A stretch of DNA of 37,031 nt from Gammaproteobacteria bacterium (GTDB taxonomy: Bacteria > Pseudomonadota > Gammaproteobacteria > Pseudomonadales > Azotimanducaceae): assembly GCA_002726655.1 (NCBI GenBank), contig PBRP01000132.1, positions 1-37,031 of the forward strand. Direction: 5' to 3'. Shown here one piece after another: positions 1-10,234 of the stretch. A program made the position numbers and the translations under genes. The stretch's first letter is position 1. Every line of letters starts with the position of its first letter. The notes beneath the pieces were generated by a model. That model saw nothing but the letters and a program-made list of their open reading frames with translations. It did no database searches and was not told the origin of the DNA.

Positions 1-44
1 ATGTCAAAATTCTGGAGAGACTCCATGAGATCTTCCATAGCCAT
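1..44 (-). CDS. pilO: PilO, type IV pilus inner-membrane alignment protein (N-terminal fragment)
   Basis: Only the first 14 codons are inside the window. The reading frame opens at an ATG just 2 bases after the pilN stop and reads MAMEDLMESLQNFD, which resembles the short amphipathic N-terminus that precedes the single membrane segment of PilO. PilO forms the periplasmic PilNO dimer that links PilM in the cytoplasm to the PilQ secretin through PilP. The call rests on position (pilM-pilN-pilO order is nearly invariant) more than on the few residues visible. A second in-frame ATG two codons later could also be the start. Confidence 0.7.
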   Translation of the reverse strand, partial: MAMEDLMESLQNFD

Positions 45-46
45 GA

Positions 47-613
47 CTAGTTCGGCTCCTCTTTCTTCGGCGTGCTCTGCACTACACTCAACGCAAATTG
101 GCTGGACTGAGGACCATAGTTCGAATCAGCATTAATTGCGGTCACATTGGGTTTATCAAACCAGGTTGATTCAGACAAATTTCGAAGCTGACTCGAAATT
201 CTGTTGTTTGATTCCGCAACGCCCCTGATTGAAAGTTCTTTGCCCACAAGCCGCAGGTCAGTGAAAAAGACCCTGGGAGCAAGCTGACGGGCGAGCTCAT
301 CAAACAATCTCACTATGATGGGCCTGTTCCCCTGCAAGTTCTGGATCACCTCCATTCTTGCGAGTAGCTCGTTTCTTGTCTGCTGTAGCAGTTTAATTTC
401 TTCAATCCTTGTTTCAAGGAGCTTAATTTCACCGGTAAGAAAGTTGTTCCGCCCTGTTTGATTATCTATTTCTCTGTTGTAAAAACGATCAAAACCACCG
501 ACGATAAGACCAGCTATCAGCAGCACACCGACTAAAACATTCAAGAATTCCTTCTTTTTCTGTTCGCGGAGGTCAGCCCGCCACGGGAGTAAATTAATTT
601 TGATATCAGCCAT
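47..613 (-). CDS. pilN: PilN, type IV pilus assembly inner-membrane protein
   Basis: This 188-residue protein has the full PilN architecture. A short cytoplasmic N-terminus carries the INLLPWR motif at about residues 6-12, which in this family docks into a groove on PilM. One membrane helix follows at about residues 25-42, then a coiled coil (about 48-95, rich in E, L, R and N) and a small alpha/beta periplasmic domain. It would dimerise with PilO and connect the cytoplasmic PilM ring to the outer-membrane secretin complex. It lies 32 bases after pilM and 2 bases before pilO, so the three are surely co-transcribed. Length is normal for the family. Confidence 0.93.
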   Translation of the reverse strand: MADIKINLLPWRADLREQKKKEFLNVLVGVLLIAGLIVGGFDRFYNREIDNQTGRNNFLTGEIKLLETRIEEIKLLQQTRNELLARMEVIQNLQGNRPIIVRLFDELARQLAPRVFFTDLRLVGKELSIRGVAESNNRISSQLRNLSESTWFDKPNVTAINADSNYGPQSSQFALSVVQSTPKKEEPN

Positions 614-645
614 GCGCTACCCCCCTTTTGTTACCCGGCGGTTAC

Positions 646-2107
<1,462 letters not shown>

Positions 2108-4477
2108 ATGAATAGAATCGGCAGAATAATCACCTGGGGCGCTGCGGCAGCCACCTGTGGCTGCATTCTCTTGCTGTCAGCGGCATTTCTCTATCTGAAT
2201 CCACAGATTCCCGACGCGGCTACATTCAAGGACGTGAAGATTCGAGCACCAATGCGAATCTACTCTGCAGATAATAAGCTGATCCAGGAATTCGGTGAGC
2301 GGCTTACACCGATCCGTTATGATGACATTCCACCCCTATTCATTCGGGCTCTACTAGACACTGAAGACAAGCGCTTTTTTGAACACAGTGGCATCGACCT
2401 GATAACCGTTGCCAACGCGACCTGGCTACTTATACGCAACCAGGGATCAATCCGGAGCGGTGCCTCTACCATCACGATGCAACTGGTAAAGAATATCTCC
2501 GGTGACTCTCAGGTACGCTTTATCCGAAAGTTCAAGGAGATGCTGCTGGCACTCAAGATAGAGCGTGAACTGAGTAAAAAAGAAATCCTCACCCTCTACC
2601 TGAATATTATCCCCTTTGGTAAACATGCGTTTGGCATACAGGCTGCCGCAAATACCTATTATGGCAAGGATGTTGACCAGTTGGACCTGGCCCAGATTGC
2701 CATGCTCGCGGGCATTCCAAAAGCCCCGGAAGCGGGTAACCCCATCAATGGACCAGACCGGGCCCTTGGCCGCCGCAACCTGGTGCTGCAGCGGATGCTG
2801 GATCAGCAATCCATCTCAAGAAGTCAGTTTGAAGTATCCACCAAGGCACCCATTACGGCGAGTGTTCATCAGCGAACTATTGAGTTGCCCTCATTATACG
2901 TGTCTGAAATGGTACGCAAGCACTTACTTACTGAATTTGGTTCAGATGCATACAATCAGGGTTTAATCGTACACACGACAATCGACAGTGAGATGCAACG
3001 GGCAGCCGAAAAAGCAATTCAAACCAGACTAAACCAATATGATCGCCGCCACGGCTATCGCGGACCAGAGTTCAGGCGTATTCAAGGTACCGACGAGTAC
3101 CTGGCCGCTCCGGAATATGGTTACCCCGCCAACTGGGTCGCCTCTCTCAATAAGGCGCAGACCCTGGGTAATCAGCAGCCTGCCATCGTCATTGAAACCC
3201 GTGACAAGGAGATCGATGTTCTGAATCAGGAACTGGAAGTCATAACGCTTACCTGGGAGGGAATGAGCTGGACCAGACCCTATCTGAACGTTAATTCGAA
3301 AGGTCAGAGACCAAAACTGGCGACTGAAATAGTCGGTGTCGGGGACTTCGTCAGGATTGAAGCCGTCAATGACAGCTGGAAACTTGGACAGGTACCAGAT
3401 ATCCAGGGCGCTCTGGTAGCACTCGATCCCAGGGTGGGGGCGATAAGGGCGCTGGTCGGTGGTTACGATTTCAAAGCGAAACAGTTTAACCACGCCACCC
3501 AGGCAAAAAGACAGCCTGGATCAAACTTCAAACCATTCTTCTATGCCGGCGCTATTGAGAACGGCCTCACCGCGGCGACCATATACAACGACGCACCCAT
3601 TGTATTACCCGGTGGCGAGTTGGAGGAAACCTACAGGCCAAGGAACTCGGGAGACGAGTTCCATGGCAAGATGAGGCTAAGGGAGGCATTGTACCGTTCA
3701 ATTAACCTGGTTTCCCTGCGAGTGATTCTCGACTATGGACCCCTCAATGCGATCGATTATGTCAGCCGATTTGGATTCGATACCACTGGATTTCCCAGGG
3801 ATGTACAACTTGCATTTGGTGGTGGCACCATCGCACTTACACCCTTGGATATCGCCACGGGATACGCTACCTTCGCTAACGGCGGCTTCAAGATTACACC
3901 ACACCTGATAGAACAGATTGATTCAATTAACGAAGATGTTGTGTTTCAGGCTTCACCGGAAATCGCCTGTACCGAAGAGTGTGCTGATTCGAACCAGGCG
4001 CCAAGAGTGGTAGAACCGCGCGTGGCTTACATCATTAACAGCATACTGTCCGATGCAATACGTCGAGGGACTGGTACAAAAGCGCTGCGTGCTTTGAAAC
4101 GATCCGACCTGATGGGCAAAACAGGAACTACCAATGATGCGGATATCTGGTTTTCAGGCTATACCCATGACCTGGTTGCCACTGCCTGGGCAGGTTTCAG
4201 TGACAACAGCCCGGTGGGGAACCGTGAATGGGGTTCGACCACACCAATTGAGACCTGGATAGACTTCATGGCTGAGACACTACCGCCCGAAACTGAGTCA
4301 ACGACTTTGGCTCGACCGAATGGAATAGTCTCCGTACGCATAAATCCGGAAACTGGACATCGAGCTGAACCTTCAGACCCGGACGCCATTTTCGAGATTT
4401 TCAGGGAAGAATTCGCGCCAGTAGAAGATCTTGCAAAAAAGGAGCAAGAAACTGACCCCTATAAACAGATTTTCTAA
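2108..4477 (+). CDS. mrcA: Penicillin-binding protein 1A (bifunctional transglycosylase/transpeptidase)
   Basis: This 789-residue class A PBP polymerises lipid II into glycan strands and cross-links the peptides. An N-terminal membrane anchor (about 8-30) is followed by a GT51 glycosyltransferase domain: EDKRFFEHSGID with catalytic Glu86, GASTITMQLVKN (about 118-129), RKFKEM, and KKEILTLYLNIIPFG (about 157-171). An OB-like insert follows, typical of PBP1a (the family sequence RRHGYRGPEF is present). The transpeptidase domain has S472-N-F-K (SxxK), S531-I-N (SxN) and K671-T-G-T-T. All catalytic motifs are intact. It is somewhat shorter than the roughly 850 residues of the E. coli protein. No strong Shine-Dalgarno is visible before the ATG. 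The gene converges with rpmE, with only 10 bases between stops. Confidence 0.95.
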   Translation: MNRIGRIITWGAAAATCGCILLLSAAFLYLNPQIPDAATFKDVKIRAPMRIYSADNKLIQEFGERLTPIRYDDIPPLFIRALLDTEDKRFFEHSGIDLITVANATWLLIRNQGSIRSGASTITMQLVKNISGDSQVRFIRKFKEMLLALKIERELSKKEILTLYLNIIPFGKHAFGIQAAANTYYGKDVDQLDLAQIAMLAGIPKAPEAGNPINGPDRALGRRNLVLQRMLDQQSISRSQFEVSTKAPITASVHQRTIELPSLYVSEMVRKHLLTEFGSDAYNQGLIVHTTIDSEMQRAAEKAIQTRLNQYDRRHGYRGPEFRRIQGTDEYLAAPEYGYPANWVASLNKAQTLGNQQPAIVIETRDKEIDVLNQELEVITLTWEGMSWTRPYLNVNSKGQRPKLATEIVGVGDFVRIEAVNDSWKLGQVPDIQGALVALDPRVGAIRALVGGYDFKAKQFNHATQAKRQPGSNFKPFFYAGAIENGLTAATIYNDAPIVLPGGELEETYRPRNSGDEFHGKMRLREALYRSINLVSLRVILDYGPLNAIDYVSRFGFDTTGFPRDVQLAFGGGTIALTPLDIATGYATFANGGFKITPHLIEQIDSINEDVVFQASPEIACTEECADSNQAPRVVEPRVAYIINSILSDAIRRGTGTKALRALKRSDLMGKTGTTNDADIWFSGYTHDLVATAWAGFSDNSPVGNREWGSTTPIETWIDFMAETLPPETESTTLARPNGIVSVRINPETGHRAEPSDPDAIFEIFREEFAPVEDLAKKEQETDPYKQIF

Positions 4478-4487
4478 CTGCCTTCAG

Positions 4488-4697
4488 TTATCTGCCGCGA
4501 GCACCAAACCGCTTGTTAAAGCGATCAATCCTACCGGCGGTGTCAATCATCTTCTGCTTACCGGTGTAAAAAGGATGACATTGTGAACAAACTTCCAGAC
4601 GAATGTCTTCACATACGGTGGAGTGTGTCTTTATAACATTCCCGCAACTGCAGGTGGCGGTAATTTCTTCATATTTTGGATGGATGTCAGCCTTCAT
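4488..4697 (-). CDS. rpmE: 50S ribosomal protein L31, zinc-binding type
   Basis: The frame encodes a 69-residue L31 beginning [12 protein letters not shown]. An in-frame ATG eight codons further upstream exists, but a GAGGCA ribosome-binding site 6-11 bases before 4697 and family length favour this start. The C+ (zinc-binding) form is shown by CSCGN near residue 16 and CSQC near residue 37. L31 bridges the large and small subunits at the central protuberance. The C+ form is the zinc-replete paralogue; a zinc-free C- copy may exist elsewhere but is not in this window. The gene is divergent from priA, as in E. coli. Confidence 0.95.
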   Translation of the reverse strand: MKADIHPKYEEITATCSCGNVIKTHSTVCEDIRLEVCSQCHPFYTGKQKMIDTAGRIDRFNKRFGARGR

Positions 4698-4968
4698 CAG
4701 ATCTGCCTCGCTGCCCTGCACCTTGTTGAGAGTGCCTTATGCTTGTGTTCAGAAACTTTTTCAAAAAGTTGCCGGTTTAGGGGTATTTCGGTGTCCCCAT
4801 TTTGCTACTCAAGGACCCGAAAGGGTGCGAATCATACCAGAGTCACTTCTATTATCAAGGGAAGTGACCAGTGGGCCGCCAAAGGTTCAAGATACGCACC
4901 ATCAGCGACCGCACCCCTGGCAATCATATCTCCGCCTCAACTCACTTTGGGTGCATAATGTTCTCTCC
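4698..4968. other. Divergent rpmE/priA control region with two hairpin-forming sequences
   Basis: The 271 bases between the two starts contain a near-perfect odd palindrome, AACTTTTT-C-AAAAAGTT (4754-4770), and an inverted repeat GTCACTTC (4842-4849) / GAAGTGAC (4861-4868) with an 11-base loop. A smaller GGACCC-gaaa-GGGT hairpin lies near 4813-4826. A long open frame runs through here in phase with priA, but it overlaps rpmE antisense and has no resemblance to PriA, so it is taken as noncoding. The palindromes could be operators or attenuation structures; I cannot name a regulator. Confidence 0.4.
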
Positions 4969-7164
4969 ATGCCAGCCTCACAACCCACCAGTCACTTGCT
5001 CGAAATTGCGATCCCTGCACCACTGAGAAAGATATTTCAATACCTGCCAACAGAAGGTTGCGAGACCCTAGAGCCTGGTTGTCGAATACGGGTTCCATTC
5101 GGCAAGCAGAAGCTCATCGGGATTTTTCTTGGCTTCTCAAAAACGCCCGCGACGGCTGAGGGGAAGCTGAGGCATATCATCGAAGTCATTGATCAGAAAC
5201 CGGTGCTGCCGGACAGGCTATTGCAACTTTGCAACTGGGCCTCAGAGTACTATCACCACCCCATAGGTGATGTGCTGAATAACGCGCTGCCGGTTTCCCT
5301 GCGAAAAGGTGCTCCAGCACTGAATCCCGCCCTGGAACTGACTATAACCAGCGAGGGCAAGGTAGCCGACCAGGCAGACACTGGTCGCGCACCCAGGCAA
5401 TGGGCTCTGTTGCAACTCCTTCAACACAGATTAACCCTGGATAAAGATGATCTCAGGAATCTGGGCATCAAGTCCCCTGTCATTACGGCGCTTATCAAAA
5501 AGAACCTTGCCACCTGGCAAACCAGAGAGCTCGAGGCTGAACCCAGTGTCGACCTTGTCCGCAGTTACAACGAAATCAATCCGAGTGAACAGCAGCAAGA
5601 GGCAATCAAACTCATTGACGGACCTGGCACCTATCTCCTCCACGGTATTACCGGCAGCGGCAAGACCGAAGTGTATCTGCGTGCAATCGAGGAGGTGCTC
5701 AGAAAGAACCAGCAAGCACTGGTTCTTGTTCCTGAAATAGGATTAACACCTCAGACTCTCAGCAGGTTCACAAAACGATTCTCGGTTCCAATTGAAACCA
5801 TTCATTCAGGGCTAACCAACAAGGAGAGGCTAACGGCCTGGCAGAATGCCACTGAGGGCAAAGCACGAGTTGTCATCGGCACGAGATCCGCTGTTTTTAC
5901 GCCCCTGCCCAACCCAGGATTACTAATTGTCGACGAGGAACATGACGCTTCCTTTAAACAACAGGAAGGGTTTCGCTATTCCGCTAGAGACCTTGCAGTC
6001 ATGCGCGGCCAACTGGAAAAAATTCCCGTGGTCCTTGGCTCAGCGACTCCCGCCCTCGAAAGCCTGCACAATTGCAAATTGGGCAAGTATCAACTTATCA
6101 ACCTGCCTGAGCGCACTGCAGGCGCGAAAAGGGAGGCCTATCAACTGCTTAATCTGCGGCACAAGGAATTACAAAGCGGTTTGTCACCCGAACTGATAGT
6201 ACAGATCCGTGAAGAACTCGGAAGAGGGAACCAGATCCTGGTCTTTATCAACCGACGTGGATTTGCGCCCGTACTCTTTTGCCAGGAATGTCAGTGGATA
6301 GCCAAATGTGATCGCTGCGACGCCAGGCTTACCTTTCACCTTGAGCGGCGAAATCTGATGTGTCACCACTGTGGTGTGCAGTTGCCAATCCTCAACAGCT
6401 GTAGTGAATGTCAATCAAGGAACCTCATCCCTTTGGGGACAGGGACACAGCGGGTAGAAGAGACACTGTCTTCAATTTACCCAACCTACCCCATCTACCG
6501 AATCGATCGTGATTCCACACGCACTAAAGGTTCCCTGGAGAACCTGGTCAACAAAGTACAGTCCGGCCAGCCTGCTATCCTCGTGGGCACACAAATGTTG
6601 GCAAAGGGGCATCATTTCCCGGGCGTGACCCTGGTGGCAATGCTGGACATCGATGCCGGATTTTTTAGTTCTGACTACAAGGCGATGGAAAGAACAGGAC
6701 AACTCATATTACAGGTTGGCGGGCGCGCAGGCCGCGAGACCAGGCAAGGCAAAGTTCTGCTGCAAACCCAGTTTGCCGACCAACCAATCCTGCAGCAACT
6801 CATCAGGGAAGGCTACTCGGCGTTTGCAAAGACCATCCTGGCTGAGCGAAAGCTGAACGCTCTACCCCCCTATACGTTTCAATGCCTATTCCGTGCAGAG
6901 TCGACACATAGAAATGCTGCAATGGCGTTTCTGGAAGATGTATCCAAAGAGCTCCCATCAACACCCTCTGTTGAAATGTTAGGGCCAATCCCACCAAATA
7001 TGGAGAAGAGAGCTGGCAGGTATAGGGCACAGTTGCTATTTTCCAGCCACTCCCGAAAATTATTGCATCGGGTTGTGAAAAAAAACGTGGCTGTTGCCCA
7101 GACATCGAAACTTTCAAATCGCGTTCGCTGGTCCCTGGACATTGATCCAGTGGACTTGGTCTAA
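4969..7164 (+). CDS. priA: Primosomal replication-restart helicase PriA
   Basis: PriA recognises stalled forks and reloads the replisome. The start MPASQPTSHLLEIAIP at 4969 gives 731 residues, the normal length. The open frame extends 122 codons further upstream, but that part overlaps rpmE and looks unrelated. Seen in order: the N-terminal DNA-binding domain (about 1-105); Walker A GITGSGKTE (about 225); the DEEH box in VDEEHDASFKQQEG (about 321); eight zinc-binding cysteines as four pairs (CQEC, CDRC, CHHC, CSEC, about 443-486); and helicase motifs GTQMLAKGHHFPGVT and QVGGRAGR. Nothing is missing. The family usually has ALLDVD where this has AMLDIDAGFF, a modest variation. Confidence 0.96.
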   Translation: MPASQPTSHLLEIAIPAPLRKIFQYLPTEGCETLEPGCRIRVPFGKQKLIGIFLGFSKTPATAEGKLRHIIEVIDQKPVLPDRLLQLCNWASEYYHHPIGDVLNNALPVSLRKGAPALNPALELTITSEGKVADQADTGRAPRQWALLQLLQHRLTLDKDDLRNLGIKSPVITALIKKNLATWQTRELEAEPSVDLVRSYNEINPSEQQQEAIKLIDGPGTYLLHGITGSGKTEVYLRAIEEVLRKNQQALVLVPEIGLTPQTLSRFTKRFSVPIETIHSGLTNKERLTAWQNATEGKARVVIGTRSAVFTPLPNPGLLIVDEEHDASFKQQEGFRYSARDLAVMRGQLEKIPVVLGSATPALESLHNCKLGKYQLINLPERTAGAKREAYQLLNLRHKELQSGLSPELIVQIREELGRGNQILVFINRRGFAPVLFCQECQWIAKCDRCDARLTFHLERRNLMCHHCGVQLPILNSCSECQSRNLIPLGTGTQRVEETLSSIYPTYPIYRIDRDSTRTKGSLENLVNKVQSGQPAILVGTQMLAKGHHFPGVTLVAMLDIDAGFFSSDYKAMERTGQLILQVGGRAGRETRQGKVLLQTQFADQPILQQLIREGYSAFAKTILAERKLNALPPYTFQCLFRAESTHRNAAMAFLEDVSKELPSTPSVEMLGPIPPNMEKRAGRYRAQLLFSSHSRKLLHRVVKKNVAVAQTSKLSNRVRWSLDIDPVDLV

Positions 7165-7237
7165 GTTTTTCGGAGTACCTCAAAGTTTTGTTATAGTAGC
7201 CCTAATCTATCCGCTTTTTTGTACTCTCCACAGACAA

Positions 7238-7762
7238 ATGACACAGGATTTCGCGAAACGTAACAACAAAGCCAGTGAGTCCCGATCTCCTCTGCACGGT
7301 TGGGCATGGTTCTTTACGGGTCTTGTGGCGGGTATTTTTATTTCCTTCCTGGTATACCTCTGGATATTTGTTCCACCGAACCCTGTTACAGCTGATGTCA
7401 GGGAGATCCCAAAGGCCGAACCTGATCAGATCGTAAAAGAGATGCAATACGACTTTTATGACCTCTTCCCTAATTCTGAGGTACCTATCGTTGAGGAATA
7501 CGGTGAGGATGGCGAGAAAGTCGAAAGCTTTTCCTATCTGCTGCAAGCCGGATCGTTCCGCAATTCAAACGAAGCTGATAAGTTAAGGGGAGAATTGATT
7601 TTACTGGGGCTCGACGCATTTCTAAGCGAAAAAGACCTGGATGGCAATAAATGGCATCGCGTCATGGTCGGACCATTCGACACAGATCTCGCCCTCAATC
7701 GGGCACAGGACAAACTTGCACAGGCTGAAGTTGAAGCAATGCCAATGAAAATCCGGCAATAG
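7238..7762 (+). CDS. SPOR-domain membrane protein in the FtsN position
   Basis: The 174-residue protein has a short basic cytoplasmic segment, one membrane helix (about 25-47), an acidic linker and a C-terminal SPOR domain (about 98-172; SYLLQAGSFRNSNEADKLRGEL and HRVMVGPF). SPOR domains bind denuded septal glycan, and this bitopic layout matches FtsN, the divisome activator encoded between priA and hslV in E. coli. The start at 7238 is chosen because upstream codons have no family resemblance and overlap priA. The linker is shorter than in E. coli FtsN, and the essential FtsN segment cannot be recognised by eye, so the symbol is left blank. FtsN is the best guess, from synteny. Confidence 0.85.
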   Translation: MTQDFAKRNNKASESRSPLHGWAWFFTGLVAGIFISFLVYLWIFVPPNPVTADVREIPKAEPDQIVKEMQYDFYDLFPNSEVPIVEEYGEDGEKVESFSYLLQAGSFRNSNEADKLRGELILLGLDAFLSEKDLDGNKWHRVMVGPFDTDLALNRAQDKLAQAEVEAMPMKIRQ

Positions 7763-7800
7763 GAATTCCCTGGAAAGGAGACCTCTGTCGCTCACCCGGG

Positions 7801-7842
7801 GCTGCCCGCCCGGAACTACCCGTCTGGGACTACCCGTCTGGG
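7801..7842 (-). repeat. Tandem 14-base repeats upstream of hslV
   Basis: Two identical 14-mers, ACTACCCGTCTGGG at 7815-7828 and 7829-7842, are preceded by a degenerate copy at 7801-7814 (9 of 14 positions match). On the minus strand the unit, rotated, reads GACGGGTAGTCCCA. That shares 10 of 14 positions with the GACGGGGTCGCCCA unit tandemly repeated inside the palindromic element at 10235-10386. The array ends 7 bases before the sigma-32 promoter of hslV. Its function is unknown. Confidence 0.7.
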
Positions 7843-7849
7843 GCTGACC

Positions 7850-7875
7850 CTTGAAATATGGTCTGCTACCCCCAT
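7850..7875 (+). promoter_or_regulatory. Sigma-32 (heat shock) promoter of hslVU
   Basis: CTTGAAA (7850-7856), a 13-base spacer, then CCCCAT (7870-7875, inside a run of five C). This matches the RpoH consensus CTTGAAA-N13/14-CCCCATnT almost perfectly. It lies 47 bases before the hslV start, so transcription would begin roughly 40 bases upstream of the gene. HslVU is a classical RpoH-controlled protease, so promoter and gene function agree. Confidence 0.9.
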
Positions 7876-7921
7876 CATTCACTACTCAGAGCATACCTCA
7901 ACAAGAAAAACAGGGATCAAC

Positions 7922-8461
7922 TTGGAACAGTTCAAAGGAACTACAATTTTGTCTGTCAGGAAGGGAAATTGCGTTGTCGTCGGCGGGGACGGCCAGGTCA
8001 CCATGGGTGATACTGTCATTAAGGGTAACGCCCGCAAGGTAAGGCGCCTGTACCAGGATGATGTCATAGCCGGATTTGCTGGTGGTACGGCAGATGCTTT
8101 CACGCTATTTGAGCGGTTTGAAGGGCAACTTGAAAAACACCAGGGTAACCTTGTACGTGCGGCAGTAGAACTTGCAAAAGATTGGCGGACAGACCGGGCA
8201 TTACGGCGCCTTGAAGCACTGCTGGTTGTAGCAGACAAGGAAAACTCACTGTTGGTAACTGGTACCGGCGATGTTATCGAACCTAACGATGGAATAATGG
8301 CGATCGGTTCTGGCGGACAATATGCCAAATCCGCCGCACTGGCTCTTCTTGAAAACTCAGACCTCAATGCGAGAGACATAGTCGAAAAGAGCCTGGAAAT
8401 TGCTGCTGATATATGTATTTACACCAACAAGGAACGCACCATTGAGGAAATCACTAATTGA
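7922..8461 (+). CDS. hslV: HslV, ATP-dependent protease proteolytic subunit
   Basis: HslV is the N-terminal-threonine peptidase of the HslUV (ClpYQ) proteasome-like complex. The 179-residue frame begins at a TTG; no ATG or GTG lies in frame upstream, and AGGGA five bases before supports it. The sequence starts [15 protein letters not shown], so a six-residue propeptide precedes catalytic Thr7, as in many non-enteric bacteria, instead of the bare Met-Thr of E. coli. The conserved [22 protein letters not shown] and the stretch around [15 protein letters not shown] are present, as is [13 protein letters not shown]. hslU follows after 15 bases in the same heat-shock transcript. Confidence 0.96.
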   Translation: MEQFKGTTILSVRKGNCVVVGGDGQVTMGDTVIKGNARKVRRLYQDDVIAGFAGGTADAFTLFERFEGQLEKHQGNLVRAAVELAKDWRTDRALRRLEALLVVADKENSLLVTGTGDVIEPNDGIMAIGSGGQYAKSAALALLENSDLNARDIVEKSLEIAADICIYTNKERTIEEITN

Positions 8462-8476
8462 GACAAGCGATTTAGT

Positions 8477-9808
8477 ATGTCGAATATGACCCCCAGAGAG
8501 ATCGTCCATGATCTCGATAAGCACATTATTGGTCAATCTGACGCCAAACGAGCGGTCGCGATTGCGCTGAGGAATCGCTGGCGGAGGCTCAAGCTGGACC
8601 CTTACCTGCAAAGTGAAATATCCCCCAAGAATATTCTCATGATAGGCCCTACGGGAGTTGGAAAGACTGAAATTGCCCGGCGGCTGGCGAGCCTGGCCGG
8701 CGCGCCATTTATCAAGGTAGAAGCAACTAAGTTCACCGAAGTAGGTTACGTCGGCAGGGATGTGGAATCTATCGTCAGAGACCTGGCAGACGCGGCGACA
8801 AAGTTGCTACGGGACGACAAGATCAAGCAGGCTGAGCCCAGAGCTGCAGATGCTGCAGAAGAGCGCATTCTCGATTCGTTACTGCCTCCGGCCAGAACAG
8901 AAGATACTGCCGATGGTAAAGTCACGGGAACCCGCCAGTTGTTTCGCAAGAAGCTGCGAGAAGGCGATCTTGATGACAAGGAAATCGAAATAGATATTCA
9001 AGCCGCCACGGTGGGGGTCGAAATTATGGCTCCACCTGGTATGGAAGAAATGACCAGCCAGCTACAGAATATGTTTTCTTCCATGACGCCAGGTAAGACA
9101 AAAACAAGAAAAATGAAGATAAAGGACGCCTTGCGGCGAATTACAGAAGAGGAAGCTGCCAAGCTTATCAATGAGGATGACCTTCGCTCCCAAGCGGTCG
9201 AAGCGGTAGAGCAAACCGGGATTGTTTTCATTGATGAAATGGACAAGATTGCCAAACGCGCTGAACATGGCGGTGCTGATGTCTCCCGGGAAGGTGTACA
9301 GAGGGACCTGCTGCCCTTGATAGAAGGCAGCAATGTTTCTACAAAATATGGAATGATCAAGACTGATCATATTTTATTCATTGCATCCGGTGCCTTCCAC
9401 CTGAGCAAGCCTTCAGACCTGATCCCGGAGTTGCAGGGCAGACTGCCAATTCGTGTAGAACTGAGTCCGCTGAATGTTGAAGATTTCGAACGTATTCTCA
9501 CCGAGCCGGATGCATCACTGACTGAACAATACCAGGCTTTGATGGCCACCGAAGACGTTAACCTTGAATTTGCCCAGGATGGCATTACCCGAATTGCCGA
9601 AATTGCATGGCAGGTCAATGAGACTACAGAGAACATTGGTGCCCGACGCCTGCATACGGTAATGGAGAGGCTGTTGGAGGATATTTCATTTGAGGCTGGT
9701 GATCTCCCAGAGGAAAGCGAACATTCAATCCTGGTGGATGCCCGGTATGTGGATCAAAACCTCAAAGATCTGGCTGCCGATTCAGACCTGAGCCGATACA
9801 TCCTGTAA
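8477..9808 (+). CDS. hslU: HslU, ATPase/unfoldase subunit of the HslUV protease
   Basis: This AAA+ unfoldase of 443 residues caps HslV and feeds it substrates. Visible are [17 protein letters not shown] at the N-terminus, Walker [10 protein letters not shown] (about 58-66), the pore-loop motif GYVGRDVE (about 91-98), the intermediate I-domain (about 110-240), Walker [11 protein letters not shown] (about 250-259), the sensor and C-terminal region with [17 protein letters not shown], and a C-terminus ending RYIL, the tail that inserts into HslV. Length matches E. coli (443). A second ATG three codons in could also initiate. It shares the sigma-32 transcript of hslV. Confidence 0.97.
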   Translation: MSNMTPREIVHDLDKHIIGQSDAKRAVAIALRNRWRRLKLDPYLQSEISPKNILMIGPTGVGKTEIARRLASLAGAPFIKVEATKFTEVGYVGRDVESIVRDLADAATKLLRDDKIKQAEPRAADAAEERILDSLLPPARTEDTADGKVTGTRQLFRKKLREGDLDDKEIEIDIQAATVGVEIMAPPGMEEMTSQLQNMFSSMTPGKTKTRKMKIKDALRRITEEEAAKLINEDDLRSQAVEAVEQTGIVFIDEMDKIAKRAEHGGADVSREGVQRDLLPLIEGSNVSTKYGMIKTDHILFIASGAFHLSKPSDLIPELQGRLPIRVELSPLNVEDFERILTEPDASLTEQYQALMATEDVNLEFAQDGITRIAEIAWQVNETTENIGARRLHTVMERLLEDISFEAGDLPEESEHSILVDARYVDQNLKDLAADSDLSRYIL

Positions 9809-9826
9809 GCGGACCGTGCGACGATC

Positions 9827-10195
9827 ATGCCCCCTACGGAAATAAGCGTTCACAAAAAATCAGCCCGGCTCGAACTGACATACGATTCGACGAGTCACAT
9901 TCTGCCTGCTGAGTACCTGCGTGTATTCTCCCCTTCAGCAGAGGTCCAGGGTCATTCAAAGGACCAGGCCATACTCCAGCACGGCAAACGGCTGGTCACC
10001 TTTAAGGACATTGAGCTACAGGGCAACTACGCGATTAGACTGATTTTCTCTGATGGACACGATACAGGCATCTACAGTTGGACCTACCTGTGGGAGCTGG
10101 GAGAAAATTATGATTCGAACTGGGCCAGATACCTCGAGAACCTGGAGAAGGCTGGCAAGTCACGCGAGCCTCAATTTATAGCTGTTAGCACCTAA
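9827..10195 (+). CDS. DUF971 (gamma-butyrobetaine-hydroxylase-like N-domain) protein
   Basis: The 122-residue protein matches the DUF971 family in its diagnostic segments: LPAEYLRVFSPSAEVQGH (about 27-44), a central IELQGNYAIRLIFSDGHDTGIYSW (hallmark GxYxxRLxFsDGHdtGiysW) and an LWELGENY stretch. The same fold forms the N-terminal domain of gamma-butyrobetaine hydroxylase, but here it stands alone, with no oxygenase domain. In many gammaproteobacteria a gene like this sits just downstream of hslVU. Links to Fe-S cluster handling have been proposed for the family, but no function is proven that I can state. The gap to hslU is 18 bases, so it is probably read through from the hslVU transcript. 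Confidence 0.88.
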   Translation: MPPTEISVHKKSARLELTYDSTSHILPAEYLRVFSPSAEVQGHSKDQAILQHGKRLVTFKDIELQGNYAIRLIFSDGHDTGIYSWTYLWELGENYDSNWARYLENLEKAGKSREPQFIAVST

Positions 10196-10234
10196 ACCTG
10201 ATTAGACGTATTGCTTGACATAAGTATGCTGCAA

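Noticed and set aside
4603-4968. 122-codon extension of the priA frame upstream of the chosen start
   Set aside because: It runs antisense through rpmE, has no PriA-like sequence, and PriA length is normal from 4969.
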